From positions 61,722,287-61,786,286 of the forward strand of contig NC_091121.1 of assembly GCF_040183065.1 (NCBI RefSeq): DNA of 64,000 nt. Direction: 5' to 3'. Below are positions 1-12,230 of the stretch, piece by piece. Numbering within the stretch: the stretch's first letter is position 1; each line of letters starts with the position of its first letter. Both the position numbers and the translations under genes were made by a program. Origin of the DNA: Periplaneta americana (Eukaryota > Arthropoda > Insecta > Blattodea > Blattidae). The notes under the pieces are model-generated. The model was not told where the DNA came from and searched no databases. It saw nothing but the letters and a program-made list of their open reading frames with translations.

Positions 1-1440
1 GAACCTCAATCAGAGACCGACACTTATGAATACATCTAAAGTAATACCGGTAATAAGAAAAGAACAAATCCTAATAATAAATATTGTATAATTTAATTAC
101 GCTAATCTATAAAAATTTAATATTCACGCAATAGTCATTACTAAAGAAACCTTCTCTATTCCCCGGGTTTCAACCCGCGAACTTAGAATCTAATCACTGG
201 ACCAACAAACAGGATCATCACGAACCAATTGATCTTGGTTGGATACGTATTCATTGATCATAACCAGTGGAACCAAGAACTGTAATATATCAAATACTGT
301 ATCTCTACAGTAATTTTTCATTACCAATTCATGGAATTTTCCATTTTTTTAACTTGCATTCTCCCCGACGTCGCCTTGACTGCTCACAATTGGCGCCGCT
401 GAGAAAAGAACTTCCCAGAACCCCGCCCACGCGAGCAGTCGAGACAGCTGAATCCTCGCCGCCACTGCAGCCGTCTTTCAGACTGTCTAAAAAGTGAGGG
501 TAGCCGTTTCTCTGAAGTTTACGCTCGATGTGAAATGCGATAGTATTATGTATCTGTTCAACAAACTATCTCATTTCAATCTGTGAAGGTAATATCGATC
601 AAGGTTAACTCCCCTTCTCTCTTTGTGCGAGTTACAAAGACATCGGACATTCTGGGATTGTTTATCGTAAAATATTACACGATTTGTATTAAAAGACAAA
701 GTACTTATAAGAAATACATCATCTGTAGAAATGCCCCTTGAAACAGAAAAGTCCGTTTCATAACAATAACTTGAACAAACTTCCTGACAATAGATTACTA
801 AAACCGCAATCTCTATAGGTAGCCTATTTGAATATACCGGTACTGTAAATCAATTAGAGATTAAACTTAAAAAACCATGAAATGCGTTCTATTAGTGTTT
901 TATAACTCCTTTTGTCCTCTCGTTCGCTTCTACAAGTAAATAAATAAGTAAATACAGTAAATAAAAAACAACAAAAGAAAATGAATCGTGATCTTTTACT
1001 TTACTTTTATAATACCGGTATTTATTTTTTTTTCATCCTAATTATGTGAAGTGCAATGCACACTAATTTATCTGGAAAAGAAAAAAGTTTTTGGCTTCCA
1101 GGCTATATGGTATCAATAATTGCACAATCACATTAAATATTCATAATGATCATTTTAATTAAGTAATATTGTCTAGGTTAAAAACGGTAATTAGTTGAAC
1201 TAAGTTATTCTGGTTCAACTAAACTAATAAAGCCAAATCAGCGATGTCTTCATCTATGCTTGTACTTGCTTTCACATCAAGCGTTTTCTTTTTAGATATT
1301 GAATTTTGCTATTATTTAATAACTTATGATTGCTAATACTGTCAGTCAATATTCCACAAATTCACGATTAAAATCAAGGTGAGGGTCAGAGCTGACGAAG
1401 GATCAATAAGAGACTCAGGTGGTTGCAGATTCCAACCAGA
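1..1440. other. Left end, nothing recognised
   Basis: Mostly AT-rich. A GC-richer patch at 360-490 (CCCGACGTCGCC, GGCGCCG) is open for 76 codons but the peptide is not recognised; it could be a further upstream kay regulatory or repeat segment. Confidence 0.4.
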
Positions 1441-1670
1441 TGACTCATACATTTTATTATTCCTTTGCCATTTCCGGGCAACCCCGATGCGTCATCCTAC
1501 AGTGTTCGGAACCTTTCGCGATTTCTCGGAATTGCTCGTATATGACGTCATGCCACGTGACGTGGGGTGAGCTCACTGCATTATTTTTAGGTGCCGTATG
1601 ACATCAGCGCTCGGATAGAGATAGAGGGTTTCCCCGCTAACAGACCCTGTTGTTAGTTTACAGTGACTCA
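1441..1670 (+). promoter_or_regulatory. Putative distal kay promoter with AP-1, CRE and E-box sites
   Basis: Within 265 bp upstream of the 1704 ATG there are two perfect AP-1 sites TGACTCA (1441-1447 and 1664-1670), one perfect palindromic CRE TGACGTCA (1543-1550) and an E-box CACGTG (1554-1559) only three bases after the CRE. The block is clearly less AT-rich than its surroundings. Fos-family genes are classically controlled by CREB/ATF at CREs and by AP-1 itself; binding here is inference. Confidence 0.55.
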
Positions 1671-1703
1671 TACTGTGCCAGGTGAATCTTTTTTACAACA
1701 AAG

Positions 1704-1775
1704 ATGTTGTTCAACAACAGCAGCAGTGACAGCGACAATAGCCAAGACACCAACGAGGTCGTCAGCCCTGCTGTG
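1704..1775 (+). CDS. kay: Candidate distal alternative first exon of kay
   Basis: An ATG at 1704 opens 24 codons (MLFNNSSSDSDNSQDTNEVV...) and runs into GTG|GTGAGT, a good donor in phase 0, the phase needed by the shared exon at 18729. The peptide is rich in Ser, Asn and Asp, like an acidic regulatory N-terminus. It follows a short GC-richer promoter-like block with CRE, AP-1 and E-box sites. Joined to the common exons it would give 365 residues. Use of this exon is inferred from frame, donor and promoter context; the 17 kb first intron would be long but is compatible with kay in flies, where distal promoters are known. Confidence 0.6.
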
Positions 1776-2399
1776 GTGAGTATGAACTTCGATAGCTGAG
1801 AAAAACCACGCAAGCTAGGGGAACGACTTTGATAAGAAGGCGTTGAACTGGCGTCCGTACATGGGCAGGACTCTATCGATCTACAGTGGGGGCGGGAGTC
1901 GCGCGACACTTTACATAGCGTGGTAAGGGGTTCATGGGAAATTTAAGTATAAACACACTTAAAATAATTCACTTTTAAAGTTTTCATTTTCATTTTTCAA
2001 TATTCAGAGTCGTGTTTAGCACTTTTTTTCTTCACAGGATTACATCAAATGTTCCATTGTTGACTGCTTTCACAGCGCCTGCATGTCTCGACTGTTATTT
2101 GTCGACACCAGACGCCTGTTCATAAACGCGTCGTTATGAATGTTCCAAGACTTTTCTTATCTTCTGAAGGTCATGGATATTTTGTTTGGAATAGTATTGC
2201 GAAAAAAGGGATTTACTTTACTACACCTTTAACGGTTATTTAACAAAGGTACTTTCGTGCTAATTTTCCGAGAAACACATCCTTTTTAGCTTTTACGTTT
2301 TGTCATTTCCATAGGAAGAAGTATGTTTTTCAGACAATTCCCATATTTATGTACTTTCTTAGCTATTATATTTTAGAGATCTCTGTGACTTAGATCTTA

Positions 2400-3003
2400 C
2401 AAGCAAACATTCTGATGGAAGCAGATAAAAAAGTTAATTTTTTTCTTCCACCAAGTTAATAAGGTCAAAACAAGTGCTTATGCAAATTTAGGCCACTCGA
2501 CCGCAATTACAAGTCCGTCCAAAAATAATTTTCTCTGTGGCCGTTTACAGAAAAAAAAAGCACAATTTCATGGAAAGATTTATTGAAACAGATACAAATA
2601 TTTGCGCTATTTGTCAACATATCCTCCACAGGAATCGAGACATCTTTGTCATATCATGGGATCAATTGTTGTACCTTGTGTCGTAGAAGTCAGCCACCTG
2701 GGATCGGAACCAGCGTTTGACAGCCGTCTGCACCTCTCTGTCGATCCCACGGTATGACAAATGTCTCAATTCCGGTAGGGAATATGTTGAAAAATAGCTC
2801 AATAATTGCTGTGTCTGTTCCAATAAATTTTTCCAATGAAATTGTGTTTTATTTGTGTTAACGGCCCCTGGTGAACTCATTTTTTTACGGTCCTCGTAAT
2901 TGCGGCCGAGTGGCTAAAATTTGTATAAGCACTTCTTTTGACATTATTAACATGGTGAAAAAAAAATAAGTTTTTTATCTGCCCTCATCAGAATGTTTGC
3001 TTG
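2400..3003. mobile_element. 604 bp long-TIR element with mariner-like remnant
   Basis: About 110-bp inverted repeats, starting CAAGCAAACATTCTGATG and ending CATCAGAATGTTTGCTTG, are flanked by TTA on both sides (2397-2399, 3004-3006). The interior holds a minus-strand C-terminal transposase fragment. The right flank is a minus-strand LINE fragment, so the element seems to have inserted in an older LINE. Confidence 0.75.
2560..2880 (-). pseudogene. Mariner/Tc1-like transposase C-terminal fragment
   Basis: Minus-strand frame (2880-2662) ends with DREVQTAVKRWFRSQVADFY, which resembles the C-terminal tail of mariner-type transposases found widely in arthropods (REVQTAV-RWFRSQ-A-FYD-GI). After the stop, another frame reads on as YDK-like sequence, so it is frameshifted. 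The catalytic DDD/E region is missing. Confidence 0.6.
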
Positions 3004-3006
3004 TTA

Positions 3007-3092
3007 GCCCTAAATATTTTCTTAAGGATCTTATTCTCAAACACCTTTAGCCTCTGTTCCTCTCTCAAAGTGAGAGTTCATAATAACCATTA
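3007..3092 (-). mobile_element. LINE C-terminal fragment (LREEQRL family)
   Basis: The minus strand encodes a piece like LTLREEQRLKVFENKILKKIF, the same segment found at 10.5 and 49.1 kb. It is cut at its left edge by the 604-bp TIR element. Confidence 0.65.
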
Positions 3093-6000
3093 TTTGTTTA
3101 ATTGATTAGTATTTATTTATATGTATACTCAACAACATTAACGGTAACATTGGTAATAGATTACTTGTTGAAGAATATTTAGCCCAGTTCTCCTAAAATA
3201 ATACAATGTCAATACTGGATTAACTTTATTATGAAACCGACACGACCACATCCCGGATCTTAGACGTACATTTTTTACACTAAATAAAATTTATTCAAAA
3301 TCAGTCAAAATATTTGTTAGTTGAGATGTATATTGTAAAGTTAAAATTGACTTGAATAGAAACTATTAAATTAATTCGAAATATCGAAATTAACAATTGT
3401 CATTAATTTCTTACAAGGAACAATGATTTAACTAATCTTCGGTTAAGGAAAAAACAATAAGTAGCAAAGGCTGTTCTATTAGAATCGTGCAGAAAAAAAA
3501 AAGACCTGAAATCCATTCTCCGTCTTGTCATGAAATGACTATCAACGAATACTGTTGGGCTATTATAATCTTACTTGAATGTTGTTATTATATTTTATAA
3601 GTCACTCTCCTGAAGGAAGTAATTTTAAGATGGTGGTAGTTAGTTATTAATTTTAGAAATTTAGGATATTGATTTAATATAGTTTGGTCGGCAGTGATCT
3701 TACCAACCGCTTAACGTTACGTGGAATTACAGTTTTTTTTTTTAAATCTGCGTTTATTTATTTATTTATTTATAGTCGCTTTAACTCCTTACCTATTCAT
3801 ATCGCAACTCTTTGTAGTTTATTGTTGGGAATGCTTATTGGTGTTGTACTATGTTTATTATTCCGTAGTAATTGGGTTCCAATCCGGCAAGGAACACCAC
3901 GGAAAAAACCTCGAAGGATGTCTTTAGTAAACTCCTAAACGCAGCTCTGGTCCAGGTAGTAGATGTACTTTAGCCTGTTAAGACTAATCATCAGATGTTT
4001 CTATCAATAGTATGTATAAAATTAAATTATCTTGGCGCATTTTATTTTATTTCTGTAAAATAATAAATTGATAGTGAGTATAGCTCGCGCAAGGAACGAT
4101 TACCGAAAAGCAATGGTGGCGTTGCTGTCTGTTTTGACGTGTGTATGTACAGTAGGCACGCCGAGGGGGCGAGAGTGTACCGGCCGATGGAAGTACTGTC
4201 TCTTCCAAGAAGATTAAAAAATGAGGACATCGCTGTGGAAATAAAAAACGTAGCAAGAGAAAAATTATAAGTTAATTAAATGCGCAACATATGTTTACGA
4301 ATGAAAGAATAATACCGTACGATACAAGACACGTATTCACATGCAATGGAACAAATTAAAGTCGTAATGTAACTATCACAACGCAAAACTGATTCTATCG
4401 ATGTCATTTTTCTCTTCCGACTATACTCTTGAATATCATTCAAGCTATCTCGTGACCTTTCCTCTCGCCCGCTCTTCCTTATCGCATTGTTTCATTCGCA
4501 TTCCTTCCGTCGGTATTCCCTGCTTTCGAGACCTATAATGAGAAACTTATCCCTTAGATAAGAGTTGATGAGTTCAAAATAAATACGATTTAGACAGTGC
4601 ATAAGTCTGTTCATACTTTCAAAACAGCGAAAAATAAAATTAATTTCGGATAGATTTCTTTTATAACTTTACCGAAATTCTTTAATTTTAATCTATTTTA
4701 GTACAACTAGGAGCCTTGTATAAAATGTGAAGTAAGTTTTTACATTCATTGTGGCACGATAAAATACGAGAAAGAACACCTCGCACGGAACGAGAGAATT
4801 ACGTTAATGCCTTTGATCACATCCTTTCGTCGTTGCTGTTTAGTCCAACGTGTGCTATGCTACTGAATAATGTTAATTGGGGGGGGGGGGGAGAAACCAT
4901 TTAAATGCAAAATGCTAGTTTATGAAACAAAGATAGTAAAATATAAAATTTTAACAGTTCGAACATCCAAGAATTTTGACGTCTGCGGAATTAATAAAAT
5001 AATATTTTAAAATACGAGAACAGGACAAAGCAGATCGTGATCGATATGATGTGTTGTCTTCGATCACATTATTACAGTTTTGCGTAACTCGTAGAAGAAA
5101 TACTGTGAATGAATGGTTGAGACATGAATGTTTCTCTTAAATCATAACATTATGAGGCCTCATTCACACGTAAGCAAATGCTTAAAGTTTTCCTTTATTT
5201 ACAAAATTGATATATCATATATGTAAGATTACAGCATATATATGTACATACAAAATCCGTTAAAATGGGTTTTGCAATGTTGCATAAGAATTGTAGAAAC
5301 CTACGAACTAATAAAGGGACATAATGAAATGGAAACATAAAACATCGGAATTACCGTAGGTGTAATATTCTTACATTACCCATAACATAAAGTAAGAACA
5401 AAATGTTATCGCAGCAGCAATTGAATCTGAAAGTGGTCTGTGACCTACTTCCAGATCCTGCTAGACGGCGGGCTTTCACCCGGAGCTTGGCACCAAATCT
5501 TTTGTTGATTGTATAAGCGTTCTTGAGGAAAATCCCGAAATATATACTTTTAAAGAGACATTCATGTTGTAGTTAAGAAATTTTAGCTTACGCCAACAAT
5601 TATTAAATATCACGTTTTGAAATCTTACATAGAACACATATTTTAGTTATGCATATTGTTTATACGAGAAACATAAATAAGAGTGTGTTGGCCATCCAAA
5701 ACATAATACGAGTATAAGGCTCAAAGAATACATCTCGAAATTGTTTTCAAACGAGAGGCATAACACTACGATTTCTTCATGTTAAACTCCAGGGCAACGC
5801 GTTAATCTGTACATTTTGTATGACGTTTAATATTTAATACCTATAAGAACGTGTCCCATAATTATGCCCAAAAGTGCTTACGCCACGTACCAATTTATTT
5901 CTGTGACGACTACATGGTTTACGCCCACTGGCCTGTTCCAGCATCACAAAGTTTAGGTTAGTTAAGCTGATCTCTCCACTATTTTATCGGCTTGACAACA

Positions 6001-6402
6001 TTCCGTTTTCCGTTTGAATTGTAATTGTGTATTTGAAATGGAATCCGATCTATCTCTATTCTCAATAGGAGCTCATGTCATTTTAATTTGCATTCTGTAC
6101 CGATATTTATAAGAATTAAAATAATTAACTCATATAATAGTTCTGGATTTCTTTTGCTGTCAATTTAGTTTAGCAACGTTGAAGTAATTTCGTTTCTGCT
6201 GCATATCTCTGTTGTAAATATCCACCAAAAATACCTACCTCAGAAACTGAAGGCGAAAACAACTAAAGGGCGACGAATGGGAAGACAGATAATTAATTAA
6301 AGGCACTGGGAAAAACAAATTGACGAACATTGGTACTGAATATAGAGGCCTGGCATAGATTTCAAACGAAGACTATGGCCCAAAGTGAGCTGTTGTCACC
6401 AT

Positions 6403-6440
<38 letters not shown>
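6403..6440. repeat. (GAT)n microsatellite
   Basis: Twelve or so uninterrupted GAT units just upstream of a LINE fragment. Other simple repeats: (ATT)n 40137-40181, 49361-49411, 49863-49883 and 55798-55826; (AAT)n 54248-54299; (GT)n 36479-36504; (CT)n 62695-62723; GAC/GACG-rich 33130-33162. Confidence 0.9.
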
Positions 6441-6514
6441 TTTGGCAAGCGTCATCATTTTTGGGCCATCATCGGTCGGTACCGGAACAGTAGGAAATTA
6501 TAAAGATTTAAATG

Positions 6515-7112
6515 TTATATAACTGAGGCAGTAGAGCAAGTGGACAGCTTCACATACTTGGGGTGTACTATAAGCAGTAACATGAACTGCTGCCAGGAAA
6601 TCAGGAGGAGGATAGAAATGGCCAAGGAAGCTTTTAATAGAAAAAGGAGCATCTGCTGCGGATCTCTGGAAAAGAATTAAGGAAAAGACTAATGAAGTGC
6701 TTTGTGTGGAGTGTAGCATTGTATGGGGCAGAAACATAAACATTAAGACTAAGTGAAGAGAAGCATTTGAAATGTGGATATGGAGAAGGATGGAGCGTGT
6801 GAAATGGACAGACAGAATAAGAAATAAAGTTGTTGGAAAGAGTGGGTGAAGAAAAAATAATGCTGAAACTGATCAGGAAGAGGAAAAGGAATTGGTTGGA
6901 TCACTGGCTAAGAAGAAACTGCCTACTGAAGGATGCACTAGAAGGAATGGTAAACGGGAGAAGAGTTCGAGGTAAAAGAAGATAGGCTATCAGATGATAG
7001 ACGACGTTAAGATAAAATATGGATCATATGAGGAAACAAAGAGGAAGGCAGAAAATAGGAAAGATTGGAGAAAGCTGGACTTGCAGTGAAAGACCTACCC
7101 TTGGGCAGAACA
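6515..7112 (+). mobile_element. Degraded LINE 3' end (LYGAETW family)
   Basis: Broken frames read VDSFTYLGCTISSNMN, then VALYGAETxTLR, then WLGHWLRRN-like and a YPWAEQ-like tail: the region after the reverse transcriptase of a jockey/CR1-like LINE. Several frameshifts and stops; not functional. The same family recurs in reverse at 13.0 and 14.3 kb. Confidence 0.65.
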
Positions 7113-7266
7113 GTAAATGAAATGAAACTGTGTACTTTTTATTATGGTCTGTTTAATTGTACATAATAATTTATTAATTTATTATCTGTGTACTCGTATT
7201 GATTTTGTTAATATCACAGTGTATAGGTAATGGATGTATCATATTATGTTCAGGTTCCTTTAGATA

Positions 7267-7624
7267 TTCTCCCTATTAGTCAGGGGAGGGCACGGACTGG
7301 GACTGTTCACGCACGCAGGTCGCTCGGGTGGGCCCATCATACTACCCGGAATGGAATGGTATGCATGCCCTAAGAACCCCGCACTACAGATCACTCTGTG
7401 CGCCGCCTCCGAACTTCCCTACAGCCTACATGATCTCTTTTACCTTTCCGCGTAGGCCTCACCGCGGTCCCTCAACCCCGGTCCCACGAGTTATACCAGT
7501 GGATAGTTCACGGTGCGTAGCACTACCACCAACAACGAATGACCATATATCCACGGGGTCCAAGTTCGGTGGCGGCCCGCAACCGACTCTACATCGGACC
7601 AAGCCCGAAACCTAGGAGAGAAAC
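7267..7624. repeat. GC-rich unclassified segment before the SINE
   Basis: About 350 bp of markedly GC-rich DNA in an AT-rich region (for example GGGCCC, CCGCGGTCC, GGCGGCCCGC). It is open on both strands (7328-7615 plus, 7694-7491 minus) but the peptides are not recognised. Probably part of an unknown repeat or old insertion; not called as a gene. Confidence 0.4.
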
Positions 7625-7798
7625 GGAGATGATGGAAGAGGGGAAGTGTAATTATGATGGGGAAAGAGTACCAACGCCGAAAGTTACCCAGCAATTCTGC
7701 TTCGATTGGTTGAGAGAAAACCTCGGAAAAACCTCAACCAGGTAACTGCCCCAACCAGGATTTGAACCCGGGCCCGCTCGTTTCATGGTCAGACGTGA
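7625..7798 (-). mobile_element. Partial tRNA-derived SINE (same family as 49.4 and 63.0 kb)
   Basis: Minus-strand B-box GGTTCAAATCC within GGGCCCGGGTTCAAATCCTG, then the shared body with CCGAAAGTTACCCAGC on the plus strand. The 3' tail is missing. Confidence 0.65.
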
Positions 7799-9249
7799 TT
7801 ACTTTTCGAAAATAATCCATTATATGCGTTTTCATACATTTAATAAGTCCTTTATAATTAATTAGTATAAAACCTTAACTCTTGTAGATACAAACACACC
7901 GTAATTTGAAAGTATTTAGCACATTGCAATAATGTTACTTGTGTAAGATATGAGTCATATTTGTCTTTGAACTCAGGAAATCAGAAATTCATGTAAAACA
8001 TCATAAAACGACATTTTGAAGTAGGCCTATACGTAAATTCTGTCTTCGAACCTAGAATTTTAAAAAATAGTGCAAAACAAAAATGCATAATGTGAGAAAT
8101 GCGTGAAATATATTTTGAACTGGGAATTTTAAGAGTTTGTGTAAAACAGTGCAACAATTGAGGCTGGATAAAACAACGTAATAATTGCAATTATTGTGTT
8201 AGGAAAATGTTTTGTCTATCTTTTAACTTGGGGTTCTAGGATCCGGGGTAAAACTCACGTCCAGCAGGTGTGTTACAGCATCTGTGTAATCTTGTCATAT
8301 CCTTTATTAACAGAAGAATTCCATGTGCTTGGTATAATCCAAATTTGGTCCAGCTGTGTTGCAGAGTGGAGTATATTACCGATCTGTACGGCAAGATACC
8401 ATTTAAGGTGTTGCAAGGCCATCTAATTGTCCTTATATGCGAAAGCCAAGTGTGCGCCTATCCGCTATCCCGCCTGTATCTCCAGCTGTAGCGATTGTAG
8501 TACCATGGATATTTTTCTCTTATTTTGTTACAGTTATTAAACAATGAAATTAGTATGGGAGAAATTAAGACATTTACTTTCATTTTTCTTCCGTCTCGAT
8601 CATGAAACCGTTTTCTTAATTTTTCACTGAAACCTTGACAGTCGTCTTGAAACGTATCAAATAAACGTTAGCATACAAAAAATCAGTTTCTTTGTAACGA
8701 ATACTTGTAATCAAACTATTATAGAAATGCCTACTAAAACTGCATGTAACTTACGATTTCATTTTCAATTAACGGCATGTGTTTATTGTGCACGTGTTCT
8801 GCTACGATTATCAAGTGGATGACCAAAGTTATTCTAGTCCCATATCCATCATGTGAATGCCATGCATAGGGGGTCAATTACCCGAAAAGGATAGGGATAA
8901 GACCTCAAGCGAGGAATAAATAAATAACATTGGCAAAAAAAAACCGTAAAATACATACATACGTGAACGTACGTATGGATTAAGGGGGGGGGGGGGAAGC
9001 GGAATGTAGTGCATTGTATACACGATACAATATGTACTGTACCGTACTTATATCAACCACAGAGAGAGAGAATGTGTTGGTGGGCAACGGGGAGGACTTC
9101 GATAGACTAATACCCATTGTTCTACCACCTTTCCACTTAAAAAAAAAAAAAAAAAAAAAAATTGAAAGTACAGTAAATACTTATTCCAAAGTTTTTCCGG
9201 CCAATTTACTCATTTTATTATTATCTAATATTTAGCTCACAACTTTTCC

Positions 9250-9950
9250 TTTGAAATTAATATTGGGTACTTTATATCGTCTCTCTCATTGTAAATATAA
9301 CAACTTTCATGTTTTATTTTGCTATTTTTTTTTTTTTTTAATTTTAACTTGCACTTTTTTTTCCACCTGGGCGACTCTTAAAGTTAAAATTAATCGTATG
9401 CTAATCAATACGTGCCAAAAAGGGTTGCCAGTGGAGTATAGGAAAATCCCTGTTATCTTCGGAATCCCTTGTATCATGCAGACATCAGTTTAAAATACAA
9501 GAAAGATTGACAAAAAAAAAAAAAATAAATAAAGAAACGTCTAATAAGTCTCCCACTGCTTTGAGAGCCTATTGCTACTTCATTGAAGTTTCCCATCTTG
9601 ATTAATTTTGATTTTTCTTTGAAATTATTACTAGGTACTTCATAGCGTCTCTCATTGTTGTAAATAAAACGACAACTTTCATGTTTTAATTTGCTTTTTT
9701 TTAACTTAAACCTAGGCTATGCTTAAAGTTAAAGTTAATGGTACGTTAATCTATACCGTATTTCTATTTCTTGTACCCTAAAACTGATTTTAGTCTGCAT
9801 GATACAAGGGATTCCAAGAAAACAGAGGGGTGGGTGGGGGCAATTTTCCTATACGCCACTGGCAATCCTCTTTGGTACGGTATAAATTAGTAAACGATTA
9901 ATTTTAATTTTAAGCATCGACCAGGTGGAAAAAAAAAAATGTTTAAATTA
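9250..9950. repeat. Composite of direct and inverted repeat units
   Basis: A unit at 9252-9494 (CGTCTCTCATTGTAAATATA, CTTTCATGTTTTA, GTTGCCAGTGGAGTATAGGA, CCTTGTATCATGCAGAC) is repeated directly at 9621-9760 (first half) and inverted at 9787-9950 (second half). Probably ends of nested or rearranged DNA elements. Confidence 0.7.
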
Positions 9951-10170
9951 AAATGGGAACATCCGGAATGTTTTTTCTACCTCTCAAGTTAAAAACGCTG
10001 ACACTGCTACTAAGAGTGTGCATTCATCTTTATTTATTTATTTTATTTTATTTTTTCGGAAAAATAAAACTCGATCACAATTTTGTGATATGGTAATTCA
10101 AAGTGAACAATATAATTATCAGATTAGCACATAACTTCGATTCAGTTCTGTATCAGGGTTTGTCATTAAA

Positions 10171-10425
10171 CATTATAGTCGGTTATTTGACGACGTATCA
10201 ACATTATTTAGCGTCGATTAATTGATGATGAGATGGTATTTGGCGAGACTAGGCCGAGGATTCGCCATGGGATTATCTAACATTCGTTTTACAGTTAGAG
10301 AAAATCTAGGAAAACTCAGATAATTCAGCCAAAGGGGAAATCGAACCCATGCCCGAGCGCAGCGGCACAATTGACATTTGATAACACTTCGCTGATCAGA
10401 GTTCTCTCTCTTTCTGCCCACGACT
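10171..10425 (-). mobile_element. tRNA-derived SINE, second subfamily
   Basis: The minus-strand head carries a degenerate B-box (GGGTTCGATTTCCCC) and the body GGCGAATCCTCGGCC; the tail matches the TTATTTGACGACGTATC type. Diverged. Confidence 0.6.
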
Positions 10426-10459
10426 GCTTATTCAGTATATTCGCAGCTACCCTCCTGAA

Positions 10460-10940
10460 TATTACCGGTTGTTCTGTATGGTTGTGAAACTTGAACTCTC
10501 ACTTTGAGAGAGGAACAGAGATTAAGGATATTTGAGAATAAGGTTCTTAGGAAAATATTTGCGGCTAAAAGGGATGAAGTTACAGGAGAATGGAGAAAGT
10601 TACATAACACAGAACTGCACGGATTGTATTCTTCACCTGACATAATTAGGAACATCAAATCCAGGCGTTTGAGATGGCGGGGCATGTAGCACGTAGGGGT
10701 GAAAAAATGCAAAAAAAAAAAATGAAAAATACAAAAGTAGAGTGTCAGTTGGGAGGCCGGAAGGAAAAAGACCTTTGGGGAGGCCGAGACGTAGATGGGA
10801 GGATAATATTAAAATGGATTTAAGGGAAGTGGGATATGATGATAAAGACTGGATTAATCTTGCACAGGATAGGGAACGATGGCGGGCTTATTGAGGGCGC
10901 AAATGAACTTGCGGCTTCCTTAAAAGCCATTTGTAAGTAA
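10460..10940 (+). mobile_element. LINE C-terminal fragment (LREEQRL family)
   Basis: Frame reads LYGCET*TLTLREEQRLRIF, then ENKVLRKIFAAKRDEVTGEW, RKLHNTELHGLYSSPDIIRN and, after a frame break near an A-run, GRPEGKRPLGRPRRRWEDN and MDLREVGYDDKDWINLAQD. This is the post-RT tail of a non-LTR retrotransposon common in insect genomes. 5' truncated with stops. Confidence 0.8.
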
Positions 10941-11794
10941 GTTATTGTTGTATTCAAACACAGACTTTGTAAGCTTTTACGTAATACATTTTTAATTCGT
11001 TGTATAAGAACATGCGCGATAACTTTATCTGTCATAACTCTCCCATGATGTGGAAGAGAATCGAACCCGATCCCTTTGGGGAAGAGCCATCAGATATTTA
11101 TGCTACATCATCTCGAGATAACATTACTTGTAATTGCAGCTTCAATGGCTGAATTTGTAAGAAATAAGTGCACAAATTGTAATCCTCTGTGTGTGTGTTT
11201 TTTTTTTCCTTTTTTTTTTATTGCTCGATTTTGTTGTACTGACAGACGGAAACAGACTATGATACCTTCTGTACAGTGGAATAATTCATTCTTACGACCT
11301 TGACATTCATAGGATATGATGTTATTGTAGTAGTAACGTTCCGCTCATCTCCACACTTCTAATGAAACAATGAGATAATTACGTCGAAACATGGAATGAT
11401 ACATAGAAAGAGCAATGGGGGCATTAGAAGGAAAACGACTGCTGTATCTTTGTTCACCACGAATTTCAAGCTAGTCTTCAGTACAGAAAGTCGATGTTCT
11501 GTATTTTCGATAACGAAAAAATGAATTTAACATTTGAAGCTATGATAGAAGCATTTGATTGTAAAATGTACACTTCAGGTTGCATGCCTTTATCATACTT
11601 TAACTACTGTGTGTTGTCTCGGCTTAAAAGTACTGACACGCCATTAACTGAACGGCTAGAGCGGCCGGCATCTTTCGACTTTAGAGTTTTGGATTCCAAT
11701 CCTCACGGCATCAAGTGCATTTTTGTAGGCCAAAGACGGCTTTGGGTGCATTTTCTCTCAGAGCTCCCATTTTTCCTTTCACCATTCTTCCACA

Positions 11795-12020
11795 ATAAGA
11801 TCTACCTTGATCCGGAGTTGCGCTCGGGTGTGGGCTCGATTCCCACTTGGGCTGATTATCTGGTTGGGGTTTTCCAAGCTTTTTTCCAACCTTACGGCGA
11901 ATGTGAGATAATCTATGGCTAATCCTCGGCCTCAGCTCGCCAAATAACATTTTGCTCTCACCAATCCCGTCGAAGCTAATTAAACTACTAGTTGATACAG
12001 CATTGTTAAACCAACTAAAA
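11795..12020 (+). mobile_element. tRNA-derived SINE, second subfamily
   Basis: Head GCGCTCGGGTGTGGGCTCGA contains a B-box GGCTCGATTCC; body GATTATCTGGTTGGGGTTTT...CCTCGGCCTCA; tail GTTGATACAGCATTGTTAAA. Same family as 19.7, 31.4 and 57.0 kb. Confidence 0.7.
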
Positions 12021-12230
12021 AGTTCTATCTATAGGCCTACATCTAATGCATGATGCAGTGGGAACTCAAACTACAGAACTATCACTACTCTTAACCATTA
12101 GGGAATAATAGTAGGGTCTACTGTTGCGATTTCGTAGAATCTGTGTTGTTTCGTTTGCTGCGTTATGTGATTATTAGAGCTCGCACATCGCCCTTTCTGT
12201 TTATTTTACTTCTGTTTATGTAAGTTAGAA

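Noticed and set aside
7328-7694. Coding gene in the GC-rich patch.
   Set aside because: Open on both strands because of base composition; peptides are Pro/Arg-rich, without recognisable family, and it abuts a SINE.
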